The position numbers were made by a program, and so were the translations under genes. Shown piece by piece: positions 18,047 to 26,409 of a stretch of DNA of 64,000 bases. Below the pieces are notes generated by a model, which saw only the letters and a list, made by a program, of their open reading frames with translations, ran no database searches and was not told the DNA's origin. This DNA is from 21-14-0-10-47-8 sp966211795 (GTDB taxonomy: Bacteria; Bdellovibrionota; Bdellovibrionia; Bdellovibrionales; Bdellovibrionaceae). Position 1 is the first letter of the stretch, and every line of letters starts with the position of its first letter. Location: positions 186,001-250,000 of the forward strand of contig CBIHNW010000001.1 of assembly GCA_966211795.1 (NCBI GenBank). The letters are read 5' to 3'.

Positions 18047-19023
18047 TTTCGACCTTTTAAAATTTGCGCCATTTTTTCTTTAAATTCTTTCACTTGCGGC
18101 GTCTCATTGCCAGCTTTTGCTAGCTCTTGGACCAACTCTTTTTGTTTTCCGGTGATGTGAGAAGGTGTGTCGATCACAATACGGACCCGCATATCCCCCG
18201 CGCCGAAGCCGCCACTTTTTGGAAAGCCTTTTCCCTTCAGACGAAACACTTGTCCGGAATGCGATCCCGAATGAACCTTCAGCGCCACGCGACCGGTCAG
18301 GGTCGGCACTTCAATTTCACCACCTAAAATCGCGTCCGTGTAAGAGACGGGTGCGTCCAACAAAACATCATCCTCTTCGCGGCGAAACAAGGGGTGCTCT
18401 TGCACTTGAATGATGACGTACAAATCTCCCGAAGCTCCAGCTTGCGGAGCGCCATCGCCTTCGCTGGATAATTTCAAACGCTGGCCCGGCTTCACCCCGG
18501 CAGGGACTTTGACGGACAAACGTGCCGTTTCTTCGCGACCATTTCGGTGACGAAGAAATGAAATTGTTTTTTCAGTGCCCAGAGCGGACTCTTCGAACGA
18601 AATCGTGAGGGTGTAACGAAGGTCTGCCCCGCGTTGCGGACGACGGCTTTGTCGAAAGCCGCCACCGCCGGCGCGCCCACCGAAGACGTCGCCGAACATG
18701 TCGCCAAAAATATCTTGGAAATCATCGGACGATCCAAAGCCTTGTTGAAATCCGCCGAATCCTGGACCGCCAGCTCCGGCGCCAGCATAACCGGCACCCG
18801 CTCCGGCAAAGCCGAATTGGTCATACATTTCGCGCTTTTTTTCGTCGCTCAGAATTTCGTAGGCTTCAGAAATTTCCTTGAATTGCTCTTCCGCTTTTTT
18901 ATCGTTTGGATTTTTGTCCGGGTGGTACTTCATCGCGAGCTTGCGATAAGCCTTCTTGATCTCGTCTTGTGAAGCGGATCTTGAAACACCAAGAGTCGAG
19001 TAAAAGTCCTTTTTTGCAGCCAA
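18043..19023 (-). CDS. DnaJ-family co-chaperone, CbpA type
   Basis: Hsp40 co-chaperone that stimulates DnaK ATPase and delivers substrates. The J domain occupies residues 5-70 with HPD at about 35-37. A Gly/Phe-rich linker (about 72-125) and two beta-sandwich substrate domains follow. There is no CxxCxGxG zinc finger, so it is of the CbpA type (class B) and not classical DnaJ. The start is TTG at 19023, with GGAGG eight bases upstream. It lies 15 bases after grpE, and its stop overlaps the next lipoprotein gene. Confidence 0.93.
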   Translation of the reverse strand: MAAKKDFYSTLGVSRSASQDEIKKAYRKLAMKYHPDKNPNDKKAEEQFKEISEAYEILSDEKKREMYDQFGFAGAGAGYAGAGAGGPGFGGFQQGFGSSDDFQDIFGDMFGDVFGGRAGGGGFRQSRRPQRGADLRYTLTISFEESALGTEKTISFLRHRNGREETARLSVKVPAGVKPGQRLKLSSEGDGAPQAGASGDLYVIIQVQEHPLFRREEDDVLLDAPVSYTDAILGGEIEVPTLTGRVALKVHSGSHSGQVFRLKGKGFPKSGGFGAGDMRVRIVIDTPSHITGKQKELVQELAKAGNETPQVKEFKEKMAQILKGRK

Positions 19024-19038
19024 ACGCTTATCCTCCGA

Positions 19039-19569
19039 TTAATTCGAAACAGGTTCTTTGGCCACGACCACTTGGCCAGGCCGAATCACCTTGTCGTGAA
19101 GCTTGTAAGGTTTTTTAAACACGCGAGAAATAAATCCAGGTTTCACTTCGCTGGTCTCTTCGCTGCTGAGAGCTTCGTGAACAGCAGGATCAAATGGCAG
19201 GCCCTTGGATTGAACTTCACTGACGCCATATTTTTGCAAGACATTCTTCAGCTCGGTCTGAGTCATCTCGATGCCCTTGCTATAGGTCGCAAGATTTTCG
19301 GCGTTCGGTTTGACTTCGAGTGCGCGCTCAAAATTATCCAGGACCCCAAGCACATCAACCACCAAACGTTCACTGCCGTATTTGATCAGATCGGCGCGTT
19401 CTTTAATGACATTTCGTCGGTAGTTGTCGAACTCTGCGCGAAGATAAAGATAATCATTTTTATATTTTTCGACTTGAGCCTTCAGCTCTTCAGTTTCGGA
19501 TGTCGCTGCCGTTTCCAGACCAGCAGAACCTTTTCCGTCCGAGTTGTTCTCTGACACGATTGCCTCCAT
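19039..19569 (-). CDS. grpE: nucleotide exchange factor GrpE
   Basis: Cytoplasmic nucleotide exchange factor for DnaK. The 176-residue protein has a disordered acidic N-terminus, a long helix (EELKAQVEKYKNDYLYLRAE), the dimerisation region with FDNYRRN, and a C-terminal beta domain (GLPFDPAVHEALS, VIRPGQVVVA). GAGGGG precedes the ATG. The CbpA-type dnaJ gene follows; dnaK is not in the window. I found no CIRCE-type inverted repeat upstream. Confidence 0.96.
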   Translation of the reverse strand: MEAIVSENNSDGKGSAGLETAATSETEELKAQVEKYKNDYLYLRAEFDNYRRNVIKERADLIKYGSERLVVDVLGVLDNFERALEVKPNAENLATYSKGIEMTQTELKNVLQKYGVSEVQSKGLPFDPAVHEALSSEETSEVKPGFISRVFKKPYKLHDKVIRPGQVVVAKEPVSN

Positions 19570-19628
19570 AAATTAAACCCCTCAAATCTATCGAAAATCT
19601 GGGTTCTAAACAACGAGTGTCAAGCGCG

Positions 19629-20831
19629 TTAGGAGGGAAGTTCGCCTTTGAGATAGGTCAAACCGGCAAAAACCTGATTGCTCAGAACTTGACCCTCTTC
19701 GGTGAGACGCCAATGGCCTTCGCCATAGCGTGTAACCAAACCTTGCTCGGCAAAAAGCCGCAATTGTCCTTGCACGGCTTCCACGGCGGCGTGGCCAAAA
19801 CGCGAATGAAGCTTGAGTTCGGAGAGACCATTCATGGTGCGCAAACTGGTATGGCAAAAATCGGTCAAGGCCTGATGCTTTTCAAGGCGCTCGAAACAAG
19901 ACTCGGGTAAATTATCCGCTGGCTTTTCAAAATCTCGACCGCGATTGGACTCGATCCAATTCTGGTATGCGCCAATCGAATTCGGATTCCAGTAACGAAG
20001 CCCCCACGGACCTTGATGGGCATAGGAATGGGCGCTCAGACCAAGGCCCCAATAAGGCGAGTCATCCCAGTAAAGATAATTGTGTCGCGAATGAAATCCC
20101 GGAAGTGCGAAGTTTGAAATTTCATATTGCTCGTAGCCTTCGGATTTCAATGTGGATGAAATCAAATCAAACATTTTCAACTGGTCGTCTTCCAGGGGTC
20201 GGTTCGCCGACAAGACGTGGCCCTCTGGAACCGTCAGGCAGTAGGGGCTGACGTGTGGAGGTTTCAATCGCACGACTTCTTCCAAATCTCGTTTCAAGCC
20301 ATCGATTGTTTGGGTCGGCAAAGCAAACAAGATGTCGAATGAAAAATTGACTCCAAACGACTTGAGAAAAGTCAAAGTCTCTCTTGTTTGCTGAGCGTTG
20401 TGCTCACGGTTGACGCTTTTCAAAAGCCGGTCATCAAATGTTTGCGCTCCCACACTGAAGCGATTCATTCCGGCCTTTAAATAGAGCTCCATTTTTTGCG
20501 GCGTGATCGTTGCCGGATTGATTTCGATTGTCATTTCGGTGGTCGGGGTCTTTGTGAAACCGGCATTTGCAAGCGCTTCTAAAATCGATACAATGTCTTC
20601 AGCTGGAAGAAGGCTCGGGGTCCCGCCGCCAAAATAAATTGTGGTGAGTTCTTTCTGAGAATAGGCATTTTTCGTCTGCCGAATTTCTTCTTTCAGCAAA
20701 TTCAGGTACTGGGCCGGTGGCATGATTTTGCTTTGCTCGTAAGTCGCAAAATCGCAGTAGGTGCAGCGCTGAAGACAATATGGAATGTGAATATAAATCC
20801 CGAATGACGTGGGCGACACCTGAGTTGGCAT
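19629..20831 (-). CDS. hemW: HemW-like radical SAM protein (heme chaperone)
   Basis: Radical SAM protein of the HemN/HemW family. Residues Cys19, Cys23 and Cys26 (CLQRCTYC) bind the 4Fe-4S cluster; GGGTPSLL is the SAM-contacting motif. HemW members have this CxxxCxxC spacing with YCDF and act as heme chaperones, whereas true HemN has a longer N-terminus; the 400-residue length fits HemW. I chose the ATG at 20831; a TTG at 20855 would overlap the divergent M16 gene. No ribosome site is evident, so the message may be nearly leaderless. Confidence 0.88.
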   Translation of the reverse strand: MPTQVSPTSFGIYIHIPYCLQRCTYCDFATYEQSKIMPPAQYLNLLKEEIRQTKNAYSQKELTTIYFGGGTPSLLPAEDIVSILEALANAGFTKTPTTEMTIEINPATITPQKMELYLKAGMNRFSVGAQTFDDRLLKSVNREHNAQQTRETLTFLKSFGVNFSFDILFALPTQTIDGLKRDLEEVVRLKPPHVSPYCLTVPEGHVLSANRPLEDDQLKMFDLISSTLKSEGYEQYEISNFALPGFHSRHNYLYWDDSPYWGLGLSAHSYAHQGPWGLRYWNPNSIGAYQNWIESNRGRDFEKPADNLPESCFERLEKHQALTDFCHTSLRTMNGLSELKLHSRFGHAAVEAVQGQLRLFAEQGLVTRYGEGHWRLTEEGQVLSNQVFAGLTYLKGELPS

Positions 20832-20847
20832 GGAGGCAAAGTAAGGT

Positions 20848-23454
20848 ATGATCAAAAAATTTCAACTGAAAAATGGCATGAAGGTCCTTTTCCAGGAAAG
20901 TCACAAATCTCCCGTGGTTTCGGTTCAGGTCTGGGTGCGCACTGGCAGTGCGGACGAAGCCAAGGGCGAAGAGGGCATCAGTCATTTTATCGAACACTTG
21001 GTTTTCAAAGGGACTCGTAAATTCAAAGTCGGCGAAATCGCGGCTTTGATCGAAGGCTCGGGCGGGGAGCTGAACGCCTATACCTCTTTTGACCAAACCG
21101 TGTTTTACGTGACGATGTCGAAGCATTTCGTCGATACGGGCCTGCAGGCCTTGGCCGACATGATGGGCTTTCCGCAGTTCGATCCGGTTGAAATCGATAA
21201 CGAACGGGAAGTGGTGATCGAGGAAATCAAGCGTGGTCAGGATTCTTTGGGCCGCAGTGCCAGCCAGCTCCTATTTTCAACGGCCTACCAAAAGCATCCT
21301 TACGGCATCCCGGTGATCGGCTACGAGAAAAATGTTCGCGGCTGGAGCGCCAAAAAAATCACGCAGTATTATCACGATCGCTATGCACCCCAGAATATGT
21401 TCCTGGTCGTTGCCGGAGATTTTGAGTCGGCGGAAATGAAAAAACAGGTCGAAAAATATTTTGGCGAATTTAAAAAGTACCGCGTGAAACCAGTTCGCCG
21501 AAAAAAAGAACCAAAGCAGACCAAGCCGCGCATCAAGGTTCAAAAGTCGACTTTCGAACAAAGCATTTCCTACATTGGTTGGCGAACGCCGAACATCAAG
21601 CACAAAGACAATGCGGCCCTGGATATTCTTTCGATGATCATGGGTCAGGGCGATAGCTCTCGTTTGGTCCACAAGCTGCGAATCGAAGCGCCGATCGTGA
21701 ACTCGGTCGGTGCCAGCCTTTTCACCGGCAAGGATCCAGGCTTTTTAGCCGTGTCGATGGGTTACAATAAAGAAAACCTGCACAGTGCTTTACGCGGGGT
21801 TTCGGAAACAATCGAAGAGGTCTTAAACGGCCAGATTCAGGAAGCTGAAATTCGCAAAGCCATCATCAATCTCGAGAGCGAAAATTATTACGGGGTTGAA
21901 ACGGTCGATGGACTTTCGCGAAAACTCGGAGATGCCGAATTTCTGATGGGCGATCCCAAGTACTTCGAAAAGTATCTCGAAGAAGTCAGTAAGGTCACCG
22001 CCAAAGATGTTTTGCGTGTCGCCAAGAAATACATGAACGTCGAGAATCTGACCATTACCTCTTACACCAACGACGATCCGAAGGACGTCAAAAAATGTTG
22101 GGCGGCCTGGATCCAGACTTTCAAAAAAATTCTGAAAACGTCGAAGCCGGGTCAGGTGTCCACCAAGAAAGTGGCGCCGGCAGTTCACAAAATGCTGACC
22201 AAGAAGGTGGCGTCAGAGCCGCGAGTGGAAGTTTACAATCTCTCAAACGGAGTCCGTGTTTTGGCGCGACCCAGTTTTGAAACGGATGTGTTTTCGGCAA
22301 AGCTTGCATTCTTAGGCGGAGGACGCGCCGAGGAAAAAGATTTGGCAGGTCTTTCAGAGCTGGCGGCCCGAAGCTGGATGGGCGGCACCAAGACTCGGGC
22401 TGAAGCGCAGATCTATCATGAAATCGAAGCCATGGCGGCGGGAATCGGGCCGATGTCGGGTCGGAATTCGTTCGGCATGGGACTGGACGCCCTGACGGCG
22501 TTCGAAAAACCTGCCCGCGAACTGTTTCTGGAATTGTTGACCGAGCCCACTTTTCCGGCCGAAGTGATCGAGCGCGAGAAAAAAATTCAGCTGGATCAGA
22601 TCAAAAGCCGCAACGACAATGCGTCGCAAATCGCCAGTCGTCAATTCATGGAAAAAATGTTCGAGGGACACCCCTACAGCCGTGATTTATTGGGAACTCC
22701 GGAAACATTAAAGAAGATCGGGCACACCGAAATTCAAGATTACTGGGAGCTCATTCGCAAGCGCAAAAATCTAACGGTCGCCTTGTCCGGCGCCGTGGAT
22801 GTCGATGCTTGGTTGGCGGACATCGAAAAGATGGCATTGAAAATTCCGGAAGGAAAAAAGTTCGAAGCCAAATTCAGCATCAAGCCACCGAAGACCGAAA
22901 CGCATCGCTTTTACAAAGTGCAAAAAGAGCAAAGCCACCTGATCATCGGCTTTCCGGGACTGACGATCACCAACGAAGATCGCTTCACCTTGCAGGTGAT
23001 TCAGTCCATCCTGGCCGGTCAAGGCGGTCGCCTGTTCATCGAGCTTCGAGATAAAAACTCGTTGGCCTATTCGGTCTCTCCGATGCGCATGGAAGGCGTG
23101 GACGCCGGGTATTTTGGTGCTTACATCGGATGCTCGCCATCCAAAGTGAAAAAAGCGTTGGAAATGATGCGGATCGAATTTCAAAAACTTTGCGAGAATT
23201 TGGTGCCGGGGCCCGAGCTGGAAAGAGCGCAGCGATACCTGGCGGGTCGACACGACATCGATTTGCAGCGGGTGAGTTCGATCGGTGCCAGCATTCTGTA
23301 TGATGATATTTACGGAGTGCCTTACGATGAAACTTTCAAACTGGCAGATAAATATTTCGCCATCACGGCGGAAGATGTGCTGCGGGTGTCGAGACAGATT
23401 TTCCAATCAGCACCCGTCATCAGTTTGGCGGGACCGGATAATCCGCTGTCATAG
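20848..23454 (+). CDS. M16-family zinc metallopeptidase (pitrilysin-like), two-module
   Basis: An 868-residue predicted peptidase. The first module has the inverted zinc motif HxxEH at residues 46-50 (HFIEH) and a downstream acidic third ligand (EREVVIEEIKRG). The second, inactive-type module starts near residue 460 (VEVYNLSNGVRVLARP) and includes an R/Y region (LRDKNSLAYSVSP) typical of the substrate-binding half. Thus both halves of an M16 clamshell are on one chain. There is no signal peptide, so it is probably cytoplasmic. The start codon is 16 bases from the divergent hemW start. Confidence 0.92.
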   Translation: MIKKFQLKNGMKVLFQESHKSPVVSVQVWVRTGSADEAKGEEGISHFIEHLVFKGTRKFKVGEIAALIEGSGGELNAYTSFDQTVFYVTMSKHFVDTGLQALADMMGFPQFDPVEIDNEREVVIEEIKRGQDSLGRSASQLLFSTAYQKHPYGIPVIGYEKNVRGWSAKKITQYYHDRYAPQNMFLVVAGDFESAEMKKQVEKYFGEFKKYRVKPVRRKKEPKQTKPRIKVQKSTFEQSISYIGWRTPNIKHKDNAALDILSMIMGQGDSSRLVHKLRIEAPIVNSVGASLFTGKDPGFLAVSMGYNKENLHSALRGVSETIEEVLNGQIQEAEIRKAIINLESENYYGVETVDGLSRKLGDAEFLMGDPKYFEKYLEEVSKVTAKDVLRVAKKYMNVENLTITSYTNDDPKDVKKCWAAWIQTFKKILKTSKPGQVSTKKVAPAVHKMLTKKVASEPRVEVYNLSNGVRVLARPSFETDVFSAKLAFLGGGRAEEKDLAGLSELAARSWMGGTKTRAEAQIYHEIEAMAAGIGPMSGRNSFGMGLDALTAFEKPARELFLELLTEPTFPAEVIEREKKIQLDQIKSRNDNASQIASRQFMEKMFEGHPYSRDLLGTPETLKKIGHTEIQDYWELIRKRKNLTVALSGAVDVDAWLADIEKMALKIPEGKKFEAKFSIKPPKTETHRFYKVQKEQSHLIIGFPGLTITNEDRFTLQVIQSILAGQGGRLFIELRDKNSLAYSVSPMRMEGVDAGYFGAYIGCSPSKVKKALEMMRIEFQKLCENLVPGPELERAQRYLAGRHDIDLQRVSSIGASILYDDIYGVPYDETFKLADKYFAITAEDVLRVSRQIFQSAPVISLAGPDNPLS

Positions 23455-23492
23455 AACGTTTTTATAGAAGAAAAAACAGCCGCTAATCGAAG

Positions 23493-23529
23493 GGCCGAGA
23501 GAATGTGACTTTCGTCTAAAATCTCGGCC
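23493..23529. other. hairpin after the M16 gene
   Basis: GGCCGAGA at 23493-23500 pairs with TCTCGGCC at 23522-23529 over a 21-base loop. There is no T-run after it on the plus strand, so it may be a 3'-end stabilising structure or weak terminator. Confidence 0.45.
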
Positions 23530-23534
23530 GAAAC

Positions 23535-23549
23535 GTCTCAGACTGAGAC
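23535..23549. promoter_or_regulatory. 7-bp palindrome upstream of 23591 gene, candidate operator
   Basis: GTCTCAG, A, CTGAGAC is a perfect inverted repeat with a one-base centre, 41 bases before the start at 23591. Its size and place suit a dimeric repressor site. No regulator is identifiable. Confidence 0.35.
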
Positions 23550-23590
23550 ATCTGTGCTATCCTAAAATCCATAAGTAACCGATAAGACTG

Positions 23591-24205
23591 ATGGATATGT
23601 CGGAAAAAGCAAAAGAAACAGCTCATTCTTTTTTCCTCGCATCACCTCGCCAATACTTTGGTGAAATGGTTGAGGCCGGCTTTTCGAAACGCAATATCAA
23701 AACGACTCCCGCCGTCCAACTCTACATGGTTCAACTTTTAGAATATTATCTGGACGCGCGAAATCTTTTCACTCGACCGGATACCTTGGCGGAAACGTTT
23801 CTCATGGCTTCGAGCAGCCAGACGCCAGAGAAGATCGATCTTCTGAAAAAGCTCGGCGATAAGAGCCTTTATATCAGCGGATTTTTTGGTGATTCTTTAA
23901 CAAGAAAAATTGTGGATCTGGATTACTATGCCGGGATGGGCGGCGCGGCCTACGCCAGTCTTGCCGATTGCGTTCGCGAGGATGACACGGCCCAGGTTTA
24001 CCGAACTTTTTCCCAGCGCTTTATCGAATTCGTCGATGTTTTAACCTATATCAGCCAACAATCTTCGGTGCACACCGATCAGGGCTTGCTCAGGCTCTAC
24101 GATCGCTATATGAGAACGGGATCGGAATTGGCCAAGGAAAAGCTCATTGAAATGGGCGTTTTGACTCTGCCAACAGACCAGGCTAAGCTGGCCCGACAAG
24201 ATTAA
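23591..24205 (+). CDS. conserved hypothetical cytoplasmic protein in the tat operon
   Basis: A 204-residue, largely helical soluble protein without signal peptide or membrane segments. Distinct stretches are FFLASPRQYFGEM, VQLYMVQLLEYYLDARNLF and SLADCVREDDTAQVYRTF. I do not assign a family; similar proteins seem to occur next to tat genes in delta-type proteobacteria, but that is recollection. It is 12 bases before tatB and probably cotranscribed. A second ATG at 23597 is equally possible as start. Confidence 0.7.
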   Translation: MDMSEKAKETAHSFFLASPRQYFGEMVEAGFSKRNIKTTPAVQLYMVQLLEYYLDARNLFTRPDTLAETFLMASSSQTPEKIDLLKKLGDKSLYISGFFGDSLTRKIVDLDYYAGMGGAAYASLADCVREDDTAQVYRTFSQRFIEFVDVLTYISQQSSVHTDQGLLRLYDRYMRTGSELAKEKLIEMGVLTLPTDQAKLARQD

Positions 24206-24217
24206 GAAGGCTCTATC

Positions 24218-24586
24218 ATGTTCAATTTAGGCATTTCAGAAATTATCGCCATCGCGGTGATAGCTTTGGTTCTCATCGGCCCCAAGCAACTGCCCGAGGT
24301 TGCGCGAATTCTTGGACGCTTCCTGAACGATCTGCGCCGCACGACCAACACCTTAACGGATGAGTTCCGAAGCCAGGTGAAACTGGATCAGCAAAATATT
24401 TTTGACATGAATCACAACCCCGAGGCGGAACGCCGACGTCGGGAAGCGCAAGAGCAGGAACGAAAACGCCAAGAAGCCGCTCACCAAGAAGTTTTGAATC
24501 ATCAGGCTCAACACGGGCCTCCGCCCGACACCTCGATCGCCGAGACTTTTCCCGATCCACATAAGACGGACGATAAAAAGTCATGA
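24218..24586 (+). CDS. tatB: Sec-independent translocase subunit TatB (TatA/B family)
   Basis: Subunit of the twin-arginine system, which exports folded proteins across the inner membrane. The 122-residue product has an N-terminal membrane helix (residues 7-21), the hinge GPKQLPEVAR, an amphipathic helix and a long charged, Glu/Arg/Gln-rich tail. The glutamate-bearing helix and tail favour TatB over TatA. Its end overlaps the start of tatC by four bases (ATGA). tatA is not in the window. Confidence 0.88.
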   Translation: MFNLGISEIIAIAVIALVLIGPKQLPEVARILGRFLNDLRRTTNTLTDEFRSQVKLDQQNIFDMNHNPEAERRRREAQEQERKRQEAAHQEVLNHQAQHGPPPDTSIAETFPDPHKTDDKKS

Positions 24587-25350
24587 ATTCCTACGAACCA
24601 TCTGACGAACTGGCGCAGAGAACGCAGACGCTCATCGATCATCTTTCGGAGCTGCGGATCCGCATCGTGCGTTCGGGGTACGCAATTATTTTCGGGATGA
24701 TCGTTTGTTATAACTTCACCGAACAGATGTTCGATATCATTCGCAAACCGATCGCTCAGTACCTGCCGGCAGGTGGATTGATTTTCACGGGTCCCGCCGA
24801 CAAATTTATCGCGCATTTGAAGCTCGCGTTCTTCGGCGGCTTGGTTCTGTCGTGCCCGCTGTGGCTGTACCAAGTTTGGAAGTTCGTGGCGCCAGGGCTT
24901 TACTCGAAAGAGAAAAAGTATTCTTTGTCGTTCCTGTTTTTTGGAACAATTCTGTTTATCACGGGTGTGTGCTTCGCCTATTTCGTCGTTTTTCCGGCGG
25001 CCTTTCATTTCTTGATGGGATTCGGGGGAGACGTCGACAAACCCATGATCACGATCGACGAATATCTGTCATTTTTCGTGACCACCAGCTTGATGTTCGG
25101 GGCTTCATTTGAGCTGCCATTGATCATCACGATCTTGGGAATGTTAGGTCTCGTCAGCTCGCGCTTCCTGCGCGACAAACGCCGTTACGCGATCGTTGTT
25201 CTGTCGGTGGTCGCGGCGATCGTGACCCCACCTGACCTGCTCAGCATGATCATGATGCTGATCCCACTGATTTTGCTGTACGAAATTGGTGTCTGGCTCG
25301 TGTACTTCTTTGAAAAGAAAAAAGCCGAAGAGCTCGCCAAGTTTGATTAA
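24583..25350 (+). CDS. tatC: Sec-independent translocase subunit TatC
   Basis: Polytopic inner-membrane receptor for twin-arginine signal peptides. The 255-residue product has six hydrophobic segments, the N-terminal LIDHLSELRIRIVRS motif before helix 1 (the signal-peptide contact), a conserved FTGPADKF region in the first periplasmic loop, and SSRFLRDKRRYAIV in the second cytoplasmic loop. Start overlaps tatB. It converges with the gene at 25358. Confidence 0.95.
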   Translation: MNSYEPSDELAQRTQTLIDHLSELRIRIVRSGYAIIFGMIVCYNFTEQMFDIIRKPIAQYLPAGGLIFTGPADKFIAHLKLAFFGGLVLSCPLWLYQVWKFVAPGLYSKEKKYSLSFLFFGTILFITGVCFAYFVVFPAAFHFLMGFGGDVDKPMITIDEYLSFFVTTSLMFGASFELPLIITILGMLGLVSSRFLRDKRRYAIVVLSVVAAIVTPPDLLSMIMMLIPLILLYEIGVWLVYFFEKKKAEELAKFD

Positions 25351-25357
25351 CTGATTT

Positions 25358-25738
25358 TTACCAGGACAGTGATAACTCTTCAGGCGAAGTATAGATCAAT
25401 ACTTTTTGGGACAGACTTCGAAGATTTGAAGAAATATCGGAACCTTGTTTTGCAATGGTGATAATCGGAATATTTCTAGCATATGAGAAACCGGCTTCAA
25501 TCCCGACTCCCATACCTTTTTCAGTTGCCTCAATCAAAACTAAATCACTTTTTTCAATCGCTTTGAAAGCCATGAATAGCAATTGCTGCGGATCAAAGGA
25601 TTTTGCTCCCCAGTTTTCAAAATCACGGGCAGCACAAATGATGGAATGCCCTTGATTCTCGAAATGCTGAGAAATTTGTTCGATGAAAGTCTTATTCTGA
25701 TTGTCCGAATGATACTTGATCGCCAGATATATGTTCAT
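25358..25738 (-). CDS. nucleoside 2-deoxyribosyltransferase-like protein
   Basis: A 126-residue soluble protein with a compact Rossmann-like pattern: start MNIYLAIKYHSD, middle AIEKSDLVLIEATEKGMGVGIEAGFSYA, end KVLIYTSPEEL. The central DLVLIE...GVGIEAGFA pattern is that of the nucleoside 2-deoxyribosyltransferase superfamily, where the Glu of GxExG is the nucleophile, so an active site is likely. Substrate is unknown. The gene looks visibly more AT-rich than its neighbours and has no operon partner, which could mean horizontal gain. Confidence 0.65.
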   Translation of the reverse strand: MNIYLAIKYHSDNQNKTFIEQISQHFENQGHSIICAARDFENWGAKSFDPQQLLFMAFKAIEKSDLVLIEATEKGMGVGIEAGFSYARNIPIITIAKQGSDISSNLRSLSQKVLIYTSPEELSLSW

Positions 25739-25836
25739 ACTAACTTCATAAGTGAAATAGTTTACGTCTTAAAGCCAATCTAAAAACGAGTGTTTATAGA
25801 GTTCGAGAAAAAAGGGAGATCAACAGACCAGATCAA

Positions 25837-25858
25837 AGCGGCTCAAGATCGAGCCGCT
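25837..25858 (-). terminator. hairpin terminator after the acyl-CoA carboxylase cluster
   Basis: On the minus strand AGCGGCTC, GATCTT, GAGCCGCT followed by TTGATC. It is a perfect 8-bp stem about 20 bases past the stop of the biotin carrier gene. The U-tract is weak. Confidence 0.6.
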
Positions 25859-25880
25859 GACCAGAGATCACACGCAAGAA

Positions 25881-26408
25881 TTAAGGATCTTCGAACTTGA
25901 TCAGGACCGCGCCGGCCTCAATCGAGTCGCCTTGCTTCACGCAGATCTGTTTGATCTTCACGTCGGCGGCCGCGCGCATTTCGTTTTCCATTTTCATGGC
26001 TTCCATGATCAAGAGTGGTTTGTTCGCCTTCACGACGTCGCCTTCTTTGACGAAGATCTCGATCACTTTGCCCGGCATTCCGGATTTCAATTCTTTGTCG
26101 GCACCCAATCCGCCGCCAGCCTTCAATGATTCATGCAACAACATTTCGTCATTGAAGATTTTGACGGTGCGGAACGAGTTTCGCGTGAACACCGTGTACT
26201 CGGTGTCCTGGCCCACGACATCCATCAAATAAGACACACCCTTGAACAAAAAGCTAAAATAGCTTTCCGATCGCTTGTAATCATCTTTCGATAAATCATA
26301 GTGCGCCCAAGCTCCGCCCTCTTCTTGCAAAGAGATCTTCCACATCTTGGGAGATTCGACCACGTCGACTTTGTACTTTTTGCCTTTCAGCTCTGCTTCG
26401 AAATACAT
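25881..26408 (-). CDS. biotin carboxyl carrier protein of an acyl-CoA carboxylase
   Basis: A 175-residue carrier subunit. The C-terminal 75 residues form a biotinyl domain with the attachment motif EAMKM; the modified lysine is residue 139. The N-terminal part is beta-rich and probably docks to the carboxylase, as the linker domains of propionyl-CoA carboxylase do. GAGGA precedes the ATG. It is the last of three genes on the minus strand (carboxyltransferase, biotin carboxylase, carrier), separated from the biotin carboxylase gene by one base. Confidence 0.9.
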   Translation of the reverse strand: MYFEAELKGKKYKVDVVESPKMWKISLQEEGGAWAHYDLSKDDYKRSESYFSFLFKGVSYLMDVVGQDTEYTVFTRNSFRTVKIFNDEMLLHESLKAGGGLGADKELKSGMPGKVIEIFVKEGDVVKANKPLLIMEAMKMENEMRAAADVKIKQICVKQGDSIEAGAVLIKFEDP

Positions 26409-26409
26409 G

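Noticed and set aside
19570..19628. CIRCE or heat-shock sigma factor site before grpE
   Set aside because: No TTAGCACTC inverted repeat or clear sigma-32 boxes found in the short gap.
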